Assembly (NCBI GenBank): GCA_029560585.1
Contig: JAKQKQ010000133.1
Coordinates: forward strand, 16,786 to 80,785
Source: Verrucomicrobiota bacterium
Lineage (GTDB): Bacteria; Verrucomicrobiota; Verrucomicrobiia; JADLBR01
Direction of reading: 5' to 3'
Length of the DNA: 64,000 nt
Shown: positions 23,914-33,548 of the stretch, one piece after another
Layout of the letters: each line of letters opens with the position of its first letter
How positions within the stretch are numbered: position 1 is the stretch's first letter
The notes under the pieces: generated by a model
Told to the model about the DNA's origin: nothing
Databases searched by the model: none
The model's input: the letters and a program-made list of their open reading frames with translations, nothing else
Made by a program: the position numbers and the translations under genes

Positions 23914-25629
23914 ATGCTGTCACCAAGATTGATGCGGCGACTACGGAAGTGGTTTTGGCCGTTTGTTATAATCGTGTTCTGTGTCGGTGGCGCGGGGTTC
24001 GTCTTGGCGCTCAATTGGCTCAAACCCGAATACCATAAGATCCGCGCCAACATGTATAATGACAGCGCGCGGAAATTCCTTCAGCAGGGGGATGCCAACT
24101 CTGCGCGGATCCAGCTGCAGAATTCATTGCGCCACGACCCCGAGCGATCCGAAACCTGGGGCATGTGGGGCGAAATCCTCAGAAAACAGGGTGACAAGCA
24201 GTATCTTTTCTTCCTCGCGAAAGCATACGAACTGAATCCGAATGACGAGAAGGCCGCGATCACGGCGCTGCGTGCCTGCGTGGAGAACCGTCGGGCCGAT
24301 GTCGCCAACCTCCTTCTCCAGAAGATCCTCAAGACCTTCAGCAACAACGCCGAGATCTGGCACCTGACGGGTGTTCTTTTTCTCTCGCAGCAACGCTACC
24401 CCGAGGGATACCAGGCCCTCAACAAGGCCCGGGAACTGGCCCCCGAAGACCTGCGCATCCAGGTCTCGATCGCGACCCTGGAACTGGTCTCCAGCGATCC
24501 CGCAATTTCCAAGCGCGGGCGAGCGAAGCTCGAGGAGCTCCGGTCCAAGCCGGAATTCTTCGCGGCGGCGACGCAGTCGCTCGCCGAGGCCACCTCGGTG
24601 CAGGACCCCGCCGCCGCGGTGAAACTGTGGGAGGAGGTCATCGCGAAAGCCCCCGATAACTGGCCCGCCCGACTCCGGCGCCTGGACCTGCGCCGGAAGA
24701 TCGATGCGAGTTCCGCGCAAGCGGAGCTCGACGCATTGTGGAAGCTCGCGAAGGACGCCCAGCAGAGGCGCGACCTCGTCGTGCGCACCGGTTCGTGGCT
24801 GGGACCCGAGGCCGCCATGCGACGCCTGGAACTCATGGAGCCCGCAGAAAGGGAGCAGCCGGAAACCCGCCTCATCGAGCTGGCGGTATTCGCGTCGCAA
24901 AACCGCTGGGAAGAGGCCGCGGAAATGGCCAGGTCCGAGACCAAAAAGATTGGCACGCCGGAGCACCTGCTGAATTTCTGGCTCTGGCTCTGCCGCGCCC
25001 AATTCCAGCTCAATGATGGCCCGGCGGCCCGGATCACGATGCGAAGCGCGACGCAGCTGGTCGGCAACGACCACCAGTTGGCCTTCAGGGCCGGCGACAC
25101 CCTCGAGCGGTGGAACATGCCCGCGCAGGCCCTCGATTTCTACGCGATCGCAGAGACATCACCCACCCGCCTCAAGCTCCTCGCCCTGACTCGCAACCTC
25201 CGGATACACGAACGCCAACGAGACACCGACAAGATGCTCGAATGCTATGACAAGATGCTGACGGTCTTGCCCGGCAATCTCGTCATCAAAAACAACACCG
25301 CAGCCTTGCTCCTGCTCGGCAACAAAGATCTGGAGCGGGCACTGGGCCTCGCCAAGGAGGTCTACGAACAGAAGCCGGACGAGGCCAATGTGGCCGACAC
25401 CTACGCGCGGGCCCTCGCCCTCAACGGCCGACCCCAGGACGCGCTGACGATCTACGCAAAAATGCCCGCCGAAGGACTCAAGCAAAGCGCCATCCGGCTG
25501 CATTATGCGGACGCTCTCAGGCTGGCCGGAAAATCCGCCGAGGCCAAACAGCAGGTGGCCGATCTCGATCCGCAGGCGCTGCTGCCGAAAGAGCAGGCCA
25601 TCCTCAAGAGCATCAAGCTGTCGCAGTGA
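23914..25629 (+). CDS. Membrane-anchored TPR protein
   Basis: The 571 residues begin with one N-terminal transmembrane helix (about 13-33, FWPFVIIVFCVGGAGFVLAL). Tetratricopeptide-like repeats follow to the end, for example ARKFLQQGDANSARIQLQNS, LAKAYELNPNDEKAAITALR and YPEGYQALNKARELAPEDLR. Such proteins scaffold secretion or polysaccharide assembly; no specific partner is visible. ribD begins 16 nt downstream, so the vitamin genes are probably co-transcribed with it. The upstream gap contains AT-rich DNA (about 23855-23880) that may hold a promoter. Confidence 0.8.
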   Translation: MLSPRLMRRLRKWFWPFVIIVFCVGGAGFVLALNWLKPEYHKIRANMYNDSARKFLQQGDANSARIQLQNSLRHDPERSETWGMWGEILRKQGDKQYLFFLAKAYELNPNDEKAAITALRACVENRRADVANLLLQKILKTFSNNAEIWHLTGVLFLSQQRYPEGYQALNKARELAPEDLRIQVSIATLELVSSDPAISKRGRAKLEELRSKPEFFAAATQSLAEATSVQDPAAAVKLWEEVIAKAPDNWPARLRRLDLRRKIDASSAQAELDALWKLAKDAQQRRDLVVRTGSWLGPEAAMRRLELMEPAEREQPETRLIELAVFASQNRWEEAAEMARSETKKIGTPEHLLNFWLWLCRAQFQLNDGPAARITMRSATQLVGNDHQLAFRAGDTLERWNMPAQALDFYAIAETSPTRLKLLALTRNLRIHERQRDTDKMLECYDKMLTVLPGNLVIKNNTAALLLLGNKDLERALGLAKEVYEQKPDEANVADTYARALALNGRPQDALTIYAKMPAEGLKQSAIRLHYADALRLAGKSAEAKQQVADLDPQALLPKEQAILKSIKLSQ

Positions 25630-25645
25630 GCCCGGATCTCCGGCG

Positions 25646-26728
25646 ATGCGCCGCCAAACCTCACCCGTGAAGACCCGACGCAGCGAAGCGCCCGCCGCTC
25701 GCCGGGGCGACGAGGGGTGGATGCGCCGGGCGATGGCGCTGGCGAGGCGCGGCGTCGGTCTGACTTCGCCCAATCCCGCCGTGGGGGCTGTTCTGGTGCG
25801 CGGGGGGCGAATCATCGGCCGGGGCTGGCACCATCGCGCCGGCGGGCCGCACGCGGAGATCGTGGCCCTCGCGGATGCCCGCCGGAACCGCCTCCCGACG
25901 CGCGGCGCCACCCTGTACGTCACTCTCGAGCCATGCTCGACACACGGGCGGACGCCGCCGTGCACCGACGCCATTGCGGCGGCCGGCGTTCGCCGCGTGG
26001 TCTATGGGGCCACCGACCCGAACCCGAGACACCTCGGCCGCGCCCGGCGCATCCTCACCCGCAGGGGGGTTACGGTCACCGGCGGGGTTCTCGGGGAGAA
26101 CTGCGCGGCGCTCAACCGCGCATTCAACCGATGGATCACCACGGGCCGCCCCTGGGTGATCGCGAAGATCGCCATGAGCGCAGACGGGCGCATCTCACCG
26201 CCGCCAGGCCGACCAAAGAGGATCACGTCGGCCGCCGCCCTGCGCCGGGCACATGAGCTCCGGCTCTGGTCCGATGCGATCATCGTCGGGGCGGAGACGG
26301 TGCGCTCTGACGATCCCGCGCTCACCGTCCGACTCTGCGACCGCGCCCGCCAAAAGCCCCAACCATGGCGAGTGATCATGACCCACTCCGGCCGACTGCC
26401 CAAGAAAGCTCGCCTCTTCACCGACGCCCACCGGGAGCGCACCCTCGTTTTCAGAAATCGTCCATGGGCCCACGTGCTCAAGGATCTCGGCCGCCGCGGC
26501 GTCACCGCCGTTTTGCTCGAGGGCGGGGGAAAACTGCTCGCCACGGCGTTTGAGGCCAACTGCGTGGACGAGATCGCTTTCTTCATCGCGCCGCGCATAC
26601 TGGGTGGCGAGACGCTGGCCATCGGGGCGAGGCGGTTTTTTGGTCGCGGCCTGGCGGTGCGGGAGTTCCTCGTCTCGCGCCTGGGGCCAGACGTGCTACT
26701 GCAGGGCTATGTTCACAGGACTGGTTGA
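25646..26728 (+). CDS. ribD: Riboflavin biosynthesis deaminase/reductase RibD
   Basis: The 360-residue bifunctional enzyme deaminates and then reduces the pyrimidine intermediate of riboflavin synthesis. The N-terminal deaminase domain has the zinc site H69-A-E71 and C97/C106 in EPCSTHGRTPPC. The C-terminal reductase has KIAMSADGRI and LRRAHELRLWSDAIIVGAET, and VTAVLLEGGGKLLA near the end. The ATG is chosen for the short distance from the TPR gene and because homologues begin shortly before WMRRAMALARRG. It overlaps ribE by 20 nt. No FMN riboswitch is apparent upstream. Confidence 0.95.
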   Translation: MRRQTSPVKTRRSEAPAARRGDEGWMRRAMALARRGVGLTSPNPAVGAVLVRGGRIIGRGWHHRAGGPHAEIVALADARRNRLPTRGATLYVTLEPCSTHGRTPPCTDAIAAAGVRRVVYGATDPNPRHLGRARRILTRRGVTVTGGVLGENCAALNRAFNRWITTGRPWVIAKIAMSADGRISPPPGRPKRITSAAALRRAHELRLWSDAIIVGAETVRSDDPALTVRLCDRARQKPQPWRVIMTHSGRLPKKARLFTDAHRERTLVFRNRPWAHVLKDLGRRGVTAVLLEGGGKLLATAFEANCVDEIAFFIAPRILGGETLAIGARRFFGRGLAVREFLVSRLGPDVLLQGYVHRTG

Positions 26729-27323
26729 AGGCACCGGAAGAATCGAGTCTCTGGAGCGACGATCGGGCGGCACGCGCCTGATTGTCAATGCCGGCCATAT
26801 CGCCGCCGGCCTCAGGGAAGGGGACAGCGTCGCCGTCAACGGCTGCTGCCTGACGGTCGTCCTGGCCGACTCGGATCGGCTCTGTTTCGACGTGTTGAAC
26901 GAGACCCTGCGCAGGACCAACCTCGGCGACATCCGGCCCAGTGGCCTCGTCAATCTCGAGCGGGCTTTGGCCGCGAACGCCCGCCTGGGGGGGCATTTTG
27001 TCAGTGGCCACATTGACGTCGCCGCCCCGATTCTCACGTGGGAACCCAGTGGCCCAGACTGGGTTCTCGATGTCGCCATCCCGGAGGGTGGCGACCGCTA
27101 CGTTGTCGAGAAAGGCAGCGTGGCCATCGACGGCATCAGCCTTACGGTCGCCGCCGTCGAGCGGGGCCAAATGCGCATCTGGATCATTCCCCACACTCGC
27201 GAGGTCACCGCCCTAGCCGAACGTCGCCCCGGCGACCGCGTCAATCTCGAGTTCGACATCCTGGCAAAATACGTGGAAAAAATCTTGGCCTGCCGCGCCG
27301 ATCCGCCGATAAAGGGGGGGTGA
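26709..27323 (+). CDS. ribE: Riboflavin synthase alpha chain
   Basis: The 204-residue enzyme dismutates two 6,7-dimethyl-8-ribityllumazine molecules to riboflavin. It starts with the canonical MFTGLVEGTGRIESL and has two lumazine-binding barrels: VNGCCLTVV...VLNETLRRTNLG and LGGHFVSGHIDV followed by VVEKGSVAIDGISLTV. Trimeric cytoplasmic enzyme. It overlaps ribD by 20 nt and the next gene by GTGA. ribBA and ribH, needed to complete the pathway, are not in the window. Confidence 0.95.
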   Translation: MFTGLVEGTGRIESLERRSGGTRLIVNAGHIAAGLREGDSVAVNGCCLTVVLADSDRLCFDVLNETLRRTNLGDIRPSGLVNLERALAANARLGGHFVSGHIDVAAPILTWEPSGPDWVLDVAIPEGGDRYVVEKGSVAIDGISLTVAAVERGQMRIWIIPHTREVTALAERRPGDRVNLEFDILAKYVEKILACRADPPIKGG

Positions 27324-28039
27324 CAGAAAAGGCTGACGCGCTGAGGAACCTCCTGATCCTGCAAGAGCGGGACCAGCGTGTCAGGGAATTGCGCCGGCAA
27401 CTCCAGGCCCTGCCCAGAGAGAAGGATTCCCTTGAGGCCCGGATCAAGGACCGGGGTGCCGCCCTCCAGCAGCACCGGCTCGACGCCCAGCACGTCGAGA
27501 CACAGCGCAAGGAACTTGACCTCGAGGTCCAATCCCACAAGCATCAGATCGCCAAGTACAGGCAGCAGCAACTCCAGACACGAAAGAACGACGAGTACGC
27601 CGCCCTGGGCCATGAGATCGAGCGGGCCGAGAAGCGCATCGTCGAGATCGAGGACCGCGAGCTTGACCTCATGGAGAAATTCGAGGCTGCCCAGAAGGCC
27701 GTTGCCTCCGAGAGCGCCCAGGTGGCCGAGTTCGAAAAGGCCGTCCGGGCCCAGATCGCCGACGTCGAGAAGAAGCTCAGGGCCGTCGAGGCCCAGATCG
27801 CGGAGGCCGAGGCCGAGCGCACAACCGCCCGCGCCGGGGTTGCCCCCGACATCCTTAAACGCTACCAGCGGATCCTCGACCATCGCGGCGACGCCGCCCT
27901 TGTCCCCCTCGTTCATGGTTCGATCTGTGGCGGCTGCCACATGAAGGTCACGTCCCAGACCTCGCTCGATGTCAAGGCCGCCCGCGGCATCGTCGCCTGC
28001 GAGAACTGCGGCCGCATCCTGTACGAGCCGGGGGAATAG
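27320..28039 (+). CDS. C4-type zinc-ribbon coiled-coil protein (CT398-like)
   Basis: The 239-residue protein has a long antiparallel coiled coil (about 5-170, rich in Glu/Arg/Gln heptads) and a C-terminal zinc ribbon with CGGC at about 200 and CENCGR at about 225. This is the family of Chlamydia CT398 and related cytoplasmic hub proteins, reported to contact secretion and sigma-factor components in chlamydiae; the general role is uncertain. The GTG start overlaps the ribE stop (GTGA) and a purine-rich AAAGGGGGG run precedes it. Confidence 0.85.
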   Translation: MTEKADALRNLLILQERDQRVRELRRQLQALPREKDSLEARIKDRGAALQQHRLDAQHVETQRKELDLEVQSHKHQIAKYRQQQLQTRKNDEYAALGHEIERAEKRIVEIEDRELDLMEKFEAAQKAVASESAQVAEFEKAVRAQIADVEKKLRAVEAQIAEAEAERTTARAGVAPDILKRYQRILDHRGDAALVPLVHGSICGGCHMKVTSQTSLDVKAARGIVACENCGRILYEPGE

Positions 28040-28080
28040 GTCACCCCGGTTCCCGCTGGCCAAAGCGTCCGTTTCGGGCG

Positions 28081-28335
28081 ATGTTCTCCCCCATGAAAGG
28101 CCAGTTCCACGGCCATGAGGTGATGCGGATGATGATCGAGAGCGGCGCGGCCTACACGAGGGCAAGCCTGCGCGATGCGATCATCGGCCGATTTGGCGAG
28201 GGAGCCCGATTCTACACCTGCTCGGCGGACGGCATGACCGCCGACCAGATCATCGCGTTTCTCGAGGCCCGCGGAAAGTTCGTGGGGCTGGGCACGGGCT
28301 TCTCAACCTCGCCGGACAAGATCTGCGACCACTGA
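28081..28335 (+). CDS. YecH-family small metal-binding protein
   Basis: The 84 residues include HGHEVMRMMIESG, YTRASLRDAI, FGEGARFYTCSADGMTADQI, IAFLEARGKF and a C-terminal KICDH. This closely follows the E. coli YecH/DUF2492 pattern, including the HGHE start, the TCSA motif and the C-terminal Cys-x-His that probably bind a metal. Function is not established in the family. The ATG at 28093 is an alternative start that would put HGHEV nearer the beginning, as in homologues. It stands alone after the zinc-ribbon gene. Confidence 0.8.
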   Translation: MFSPMKGQFHGHEVMRMMIESGAAYTRASLRDAIIGRFGEGARFYTCSADGMTADQIIAFLEARGKFVGLGTGFSTSPDKICDH

Positions 28336-28551
28336 CCCGGATATTTCCCGCGTGCGCGCGGAATAGAACGGCTCCCAGATCCTTGCTCGTGCCACGCGAA
28401 CTCGACCCCCGCCACGACCCCAAGCCCACGGCCCTGTGCCCAAGCGCGCGACATAGAACATCCCCGCCGCCCCCCGGGGCACCGCCATCGGCGCGCGCCC
28501 CAACATCCAACGGATGTCAAGAATCGAGAGTTGACCCCAACATCCAAGTGT

Positions 28552-28580
28552 TTGACTCGTAGTCATATTATCTATATATC
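28552..28580 (+). promoter_or_regulatory. Candidate sigma-70 promoter of the IclR gene
   Basis: TTGACT (28552-28557) and TATATC (28575-28580) are spaced by 17 nt and end 7 nt before the regulator's ATG, within unusually AT-rich DNA for this window. Just upstream the motif CCAACATCCAA occurs twice (about 28499 and 28536), once as part of ACATCC/GGATGT dyad symmetry, and could be an operator for autoregulation. Not verified. Confidence 0.5.
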
Positions 28581-28587
28581 AATTTAC

Positions 28588-29391
28588 ATGAAATCGGGCG
28601 CGGTTGTCTCCCCCTCGAGTTTCAGCGTCCCCAATCTCGATCGGGCGCTGTCGATCCTGGAGCTGCTGCGGACGCGTCCAGAGGGGCTGACGCTGAGCGA
28701 GATCGCGCGCGAGCTGGGCCTGCCGCGAAACAGCGTCTTCCGGATCGCGAACACGCTGCTGATGCACGAGTACGTCGAGCGGGACGACGAGACGCGGCGG
28801 CTCGCCCTCAGCCAGAAGCTGTTCGGCATGGCATACAGCAGCGCGTCGTCGGCCACGCTGATGGAGAGCGCGATCGGCGCGATGCGGGACTTGCGGGACG
28901 CGGTCAAGGAGACGACCATTCTGAGCGTCATGGCGGGCGACGAGTGCCTCGTGTTGGAGCAAGTGCCGGGGCTTCACCCATTCCGCTTCGTGTGTGACGC
29001 TGGGCTGCGGCAGCCGCTGAACGCGTCGGCCTCGCCAAAGGCGTTGCTGGCTTTCATGGAACCGGGCGACCGCGAGAAGGTGCTCCGCGCGGCGCGCTTC
29101 CGCAGGTGGACCCCGGCGACGATCACGGACAAGGGGAAGTACCGCGCGCACCTGCGAAAGATCCGCGAGCGGGGGTTCGCGCTGGATGTCGGCGAGCACA
29201 TGGAGGGCGTGAATTGCATCGCGGCCCCGATCCTGAACCGGCAGGGGCTGCCGCTGGCGGCGGTCACGGTGATCGGGCCCTCTTTTCGGCTCGCGGCCGG
29301 CGCGCTCCCGCGCGTGGGGCGCATCGTTCTGGCCCACACCGAGAGGATCTCGCGACATTACGGGCATGGCTTGGTTAGCCCCCTCAAATGA
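28588..29391 (+). CDS. IclR-family transcriptional regulator
   Basis: The 267 residues comprise an N-terminal winged helix (about 12-75; SILELLRTRPEGLTLSEIA and ELGLPRNSVFRIANTL) and a C-terminal GAF-like effector domain (KETTILSVMAGDECLVLEQV, ALDVGEHMEGVNCIAAPI). IclR proteins bind small acids or sugar-derived metabolites. It lies 53 nt upstream of a large secreted protein gene on the same strand, so it may control that gene and itself. The ATG directly follows the promoter above. Confidence 0.9.
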   Translation: MKSGAVVSPSSFSVPNLDRALSILELLRTRPEGLTLSEIARELGLPRNSVFRIANTLLMHEYVERDDETRRLALSQKLFGMAYSSASSATLMESAIGAMRDLRDAVKETTILSVMAGDECLVLEQVPGLHPFRFVCDAGLRQPLNASASPKALLAFMEPGDREKVLRAARFRRWTPATITDKGKYRAHLRKIRERGFALDVGEHMEGVNCIAAPILNRQGLPLAAVTVIGPSFRLAAGALPRVGRIVLAHTERISRHYGHGLVSPLK

Positions 29392-29444
29392 ACTTCACAG
29401 AATCAGTTGGGTCGGCATCCCGAAGGCCCGAGAGGGTGAGGGCA

Positions 29445-32400
29445 ATGATCGTGCGCTGGGCTTCCGGTATTCTCCTGTCGGCCCTCCTCGCGACATCGCA
29501 GGGCGCCACGGGGTTGACGCAGGGGCGATTCGGCCAAGCGCTGGACGCGAGGCAGGGTTCCGCGCGCGTGGATCCGACTCCGGCGTACGGGGTGCTTCCG
29601 CTGACGTTCGAATGCTGGGCGCGACTCGAGAGCAGGGCGGGCTACAACGTGATCGTCGCGCGCGATTCGAAGGAAGCGCCGGGCCACTGGGAGCTTTTCA
29701 CGATGCCCGGCACGGGCCTCCTCTGCGCGTATCTTCCGGGGCGGCAGCCGAATCACGCGCGCACGGGATCCGATGTCGCCGATGGCAAATGGCACCACAT
29801 CGCGGCCGTGCTGGAGCCCGACCGGATCCGCCTCTATGTCGATGGCGCGGCGAAATGCGACCAGCCGCTGGCGGGACCATCGGCACCGGTCTCGCCCAAG
29901 GCATTCTGCATCGGAAGCCTCGTGGACGGGCAGTTCGCCTGCAGCGGCGTCATCGATGAGGCGCTCCTATCCACGGGCGCGCGACCGATCAATGGCGTGC
30001 CCACCGCCGCGCCCGCACCGGACGCCACCACGCTGGGGCTCTGGCATTTCGACGCCTCCGATGGCGGCCAGTTCGCGGACGCCTCGGCACTGGCGCGCGC
30101 CGCGCGCTTCGCCACCGTGAGCCGTTCCGGCGGGGGGCGATCGATCCCAAAGATGAGCGCGGCCCTCCAGCCGCTGCCGCCCCCGCAGGACACCGCCCCG
30201 GCCCGCGCGGCGCTGCGCGAGGTCTCCGCGCGCCTGGCACTCGCGTCGGTCAACGAGTCGACCTTCCGCGACGCCGTTCTGCGCGAGTGGCTCTATGATT
30301 TCAAGTGGATCGGCAAACTCGAGTATCCCGAGAGCCGGAAGCCCTGGTGCCCGACGAGCGAGGCGGACATCGAGCGCCAGACCTACGACCGGCACTCGCT
30401 GATCTGGCCGGAGGATGGTGGGCCCGTCGGCACCGTGCTGCGCCGGACCCAGGCGCTCGCGGACAACCTCGGACGCGCCGGCGCGAGCATTGCCGCACCG
30501 CTGCGCGATCTGGAGAAACTGCGATCCGCCTATCTGGCATCGGAACCGATGCCCGACTCGCAGGAATCCTTCGGGCTCTATCTCGCCGCCTGCGCGGTGC
30601 GCCGCCAGATCGCGCTATCGAATCCGTTGCTGGATTTTGATGGGATCCTGTGCGTGGCGCGCGGCACCTTCGCAGGTTCGGTTCGCTCGAATCCCACGAC
30701 CGCCGACCCGCAGGGCGGACACTTTGCGACGCAATACTTCGGATGCACCGCCTTGCCCGGGGGCGGCCTTTACGCCATCGGGAACTGGAAGGCGGCGCCG
30801 CGCGTGGTGGACGTGGTCCGGGATGCCATCGTTCAAAACGGCCGCCTCAAGGGGCGCAGGCTCGACCATGGTGCGTTCGCCACGCCGGACCTCTCGTTCG
30901 ATGGCCGATCGATCACCTTCGCTTGGACCGACAACGCCGAGCACGAGTGGGGCTTTGGCACGAAGTCCTGTTTCCACATCTTCCGCATCAACGCCGATGG
31001 CACCGGGCTCGTCCAGCTCACCGACGGCCCCTACAACGATTTTGACCCCTGTTGGCTGCCGGACGGCCGCATCGCCTTCATCTCCGAACGGCGCGGGGGC
31101 CATATCCGATGTTTCGCCGCCTACCTGAAGGTCCGCACGTACACGATGTTCTCGATGTCGGCCGACGGCTCCGATGTCCGGCCAATGAGCTATTTCGAGA
31201 CCAGCGAATGGAATCCCACGGTCAACAATCAGGGCCAGGTCGTGTTCACCCGCTGGGACTACACCGACCGCGAAAATTGTCTCGGTTCCCGGATCTGGCT
31301 CTGCCGCCCCGATGGCTCCGATCCCCGCGCTCCCCACGGCAACTACCCCCAGCCCTACCATACCTTTCCCGACCGACCGAAGCTCGAGACAGTCAATGGG
31401 CGGGAAATCGACGGCCGCATGGGCGCGCCGCTGGTCGAGGTGGGCATCCGCGCCATCCCGAATTCGCCGCTCTATATATTCACCGCGGCCCCCCACCATG
31501 GGGAGGTCTTCGGATCGCTCTGCACCCTCGATCTTCGGACCCCCGACGACGGCCACATGTCGCAGGTCCACCGCATCACCCCCGAGGAACCATTCCCCGA
31601 GAGCGAGAACTCCGGACGCAGGCACTACAAATACGGTAGCCCGTGGCCGCTGAGCGAAGACTTCTACCTCTGCAACGTCTGGGAGAACCTCATGCTCGTC
31701 GACCGGTATGGGAACAAGGAGTTGCTGTGCGAATTGACTGCCCTGCCCTGCGCGCACGACGAGCGCCTGCGAATCATCGACCCGATACCGCTGCGACCCC
31801 GCCCCGTCCCACCGGCGGCCTTGCCCGATCGCGTCCGCCGCCAGGCCACGATCGCCGTGATGAACGTCTACGATTCCGACATGCCATTTCCCCCCGGCAC
31901 CAGGATCAAGTGGCTGCGCGTCACCCAGAACATCCTCAAATCGAACCACGCGATGGGCGATCCCATGATCGGCTACGAGCGCGAGAACACCCCGCGCATC
32001 CCGCTGGGCGTCGTCCCCGTCGAGGAGGATGGCAGCGCGTACTTCGAGGCGCCGGTCGCCAAGGAGCTCATCTTCCAGGTCCTCGACGAGCATTATCGCG
32101 CCGTCCACTCGATGCGATCCGTAGCCTTCGCGCGCCCCGGCGAACAGCTCACCTGCCAGGGCTGCCACGAGCCGGTCCAGCGGGCCGCCGCCGTGGCGCG
32201 CCAGCCCCTGGCGCTGCGTCGCGCACCGTCACGGATTACCCCGGAAATCGGCCCCGTCGAGCCCATCAGCTACTACCGCCAGATCAAACCCATCTTCGAA
32301 CGCTCCTGCGTGCCCTGCCACGCGGAAAAGAAGAATGGGCCGCAGGACATGAGCTACGAGGCCCTGAAGGAGGGCTACACCTTCTGGTTTTCCGGAGCGA

Positions 32401-33548
32401 TGTTCCGCAACATCGCCAGCGATTATAGCGGTGTGCACGGCGGCTCCCGCACCATCCCCGGCCGCTTCGGCGCACTCAACTCGCGCATCGGTCGGGCGCT
32501 GTTCGACACGAACCACGTCGCGGCCGTCTCGCCCGATGATCGCCACAAGATCGTCCTCTGGCTCGATTCGAATTCCCTGCGCCTCGGCGCCTACGTCCGC
32601 GAGGACGCCCAGTTGCGCGGGAAGCTGGTCTGGCCCGAGCTGGACGTCGATCCCGCGAACGTCGCCGGTACCGAATTCCGAGGCCCGCCGATGAAGGGCA
32701 ATTTCTGGCACGAGAACCTCTGGGGCACGCGGCCGATCCTGGCGACCAGCCACCTGTTGCGAAAAATCTTCATCCTCGACGAGGACGGCAAGGTCGCGTG
32801 GGACTACGACGCGACCAATCCCCAGGACGTCTGGATGCTGCCCAACGGCAACGTTCTCACCACGCACCTGCGCGGCGTCCAGGAGGTCACGCGCGACCGC
32901 AAGATCGTCTGGGAATATCGGGTTGAGGCGCCCAACGAGGTGCCCACCTGCCAGCCGTTGCCCGACGGGAATGTCCTGATCGGCATCGTCGGGGAATGCC
33001 GCCTCGTCGAGGTCAACCGCCGGGGCGAGGTCGTCTTCCAACTCCCGCTCTCGACTACCGAAAGGAAACCCCACGCCCAATTCCGCATGTGCCGTAAGAC
33101 GCCACAGGGCACCTACCTCGTGCCGTTCACCGCCGAGGGCGCCGTGCGCGAGTACGCCAAGGACGGCGCGCAGCTGCGCGAATTCCCGCGCAAGCCGTCG
33201 CCCGTCTGCGCCCTCCGCCTCGAGAATGGCAATACCCTCATCAGCGCCGACCGATCCGTCACGGAGTACGATGCCGCCGGCAAAATCGCCTGGGAACTCA
33301 CCGAGGACGACCTGCCCGACATCAACATCGCTGTTCTCGCGGGCGTCCAGCGCCTCCCCAACGGCAACACCGTCGTCTGCAACTGGGGCACCAAGACCGA
33401 GGGCGACAGGCTCGGGGCCCACATCTTTGAGGTCAGCCCCGACAAGCGCGTCGTGTGGCAGCGCGCCGGCAACGACATCGGCCAGGTGGCGCAGTGCCAG
33501 TTGCTGGGGTCCGATCTCAGGCCGAGAGACGACGGCATATCCCGCTAG
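29445..33548 (+). CDS. Large secreted LamG/HZS-alpha-like protein with two CxxCH sites
   Basis: The 1367-residue protein begins with a signal peptide (about 1-20, ending ATSQG). Residues ~25-190 form a LamG domain (LTFECWARLE, KWHHIAAVLEPDRIRLYVDG). Residues ~430-820 carry TolB/PD40-like blades (FHIFRINADGTGLVQLTDG). The HZS-alpha-like segment has VVPVEEDGSAYFEAPVAKE and CQGCHE at residue 904. A cytochrome-like insert has CVPCHAEKKNG at 955, similar to the c-type motifs of planctomycete secreted proteins. A C-terminal propeller (~1080-1367) has repeating DGNVLI/NGNTLI turns. It is shared in type with 16946-19432 but larger. Probably an extracytoplasmic haem protein acting on polymers; substrate unknown. 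Confidence 0.78.
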   Translation: MIVRWASGILLSALLATSQGATGLTQGRFGQALDARQGSARVDPTPAYGVLPLTFECWARLESRAGYNVIVARDSKEAPGHWELFTMPGTGLLCAYLPGRQPNHARTGSDVADGKWHHIAAVLEPDRIRLYVDGAAKCDQPLAGPSAPVSPKAFCIGSLVDGQFACSGVIDEALLSTGARPINGVPTAAPAPDATTLGLWHFDASDGGQFADASALARAARFATVSRSGGGRSIPKMSAALQPLPPPQDTAPARAALREVSARLALASVNESTFRDAVLREWLYDFKWIGKLEYPESRKPWCPTSEADIERQTYDRHSLIWPEDGGPVGTVLRRTQALADNLGRAGASIAAPLRDLEKLRSAYLASEPMPDSQESFGLYLAACAVRRQIALSNPLLDFDGILCVARGTFAGSVRSNPTTADPQGGHFATQYFGCTALPGGGLYAIGNWKAAPRVVDVVRDAIVQNGRLKGRRLDHGAFATPDLSFDGRSITFAWTDNAEHEWGFGTKSCFHIFRINADGTGLVQLTDGPYNDFDPCWLPDGRIAFISERRGGHIRCFAAYLKVRTYTMFSMSADGSDVRPMSYFETSEWNPTVNNQGQVVFTRWDYTDRENCLGSRIWLCRPDGSDPRAPHGNYPQPYHTFPDRPKLETVNGREIDGRMGAPLVEVGIRAIPNSPLYIFTAAPHHGEVFGSLCTLDLRTPDDGHMSQVHRITPEEPFPESENSGRRHYKYGSPWPLSEDFYLCNVWENLMLVDRYGNKELLCELTALPCAHDERLRIIDPIPLRPRPVPPAALPDRVRRQATIAVMNVYDSDMPFPPGTRIKWLRVTQNILKSNHAMGDPMIGYERENTPRIPLGVVPVEEDGSAYFEAPVAKELIFQVLDEHYRAVHSMRSVAFARPGEQLTCQGCHEPVQRAAAVARQPLALRRAPSRITPEIGPVEPISYYRQIKPIFERSCVPCHAEKKNGPQDMSYEALKEGYTFWFSGAMFRNIASDYSGVHGGSRTIPGRFGALNSRIGRALFDTNHVAAVSPDDRHKIVLWLDSNSLRLGAYVREDAQLRGKLVWPELDVDPANVAGTEFRGPPMKGNFWHENLWGTRPILATSHLLRKIFILDEDGKVAWDYDATNPQDVWMLPNGNVLTTHLRGVQEVTRDRKIVWEYRVEAPNEVPTCQPLPDGNVLIGIVGECRLVEVNRRGEVVFQLPLSTTERKPHAQFRMCRKTPQGTYLVPFTAEGAVREYAKDGAQLREFPRKPSPVCALRLENGNTLISADRSVTEYDAAGKIAWELTEDDLPDINIAVLAGVQRLPNGNTVVCNWGTKTEGDRLGAHIFEVSPDKRVVWQRAGNDIGQVAQCQLLGSDLRPRDDGISR

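Noticed and set aside
25600..25646. FMN riboswitch before ribD
   Set aside because: Only 16 nt separate the TPR gene from ribD and no RFN-element helices are visible there or further upstream.
30615..32168. 517-codon minus-strand frame opposite the large secreted protein
   Set aside because: Shadow frame rich in Gly/Val/Asp/His; the plus-strand frame has clear LamG, propeller and CxxCH motifs.
16946..33548. Evidence for anammox metabolism from HZS-alpha-like proteins
   Set aside because: The middle-domain family is widespread in non-anammox PVC bacteria; no HzsB/C, HDH or related genes are present.
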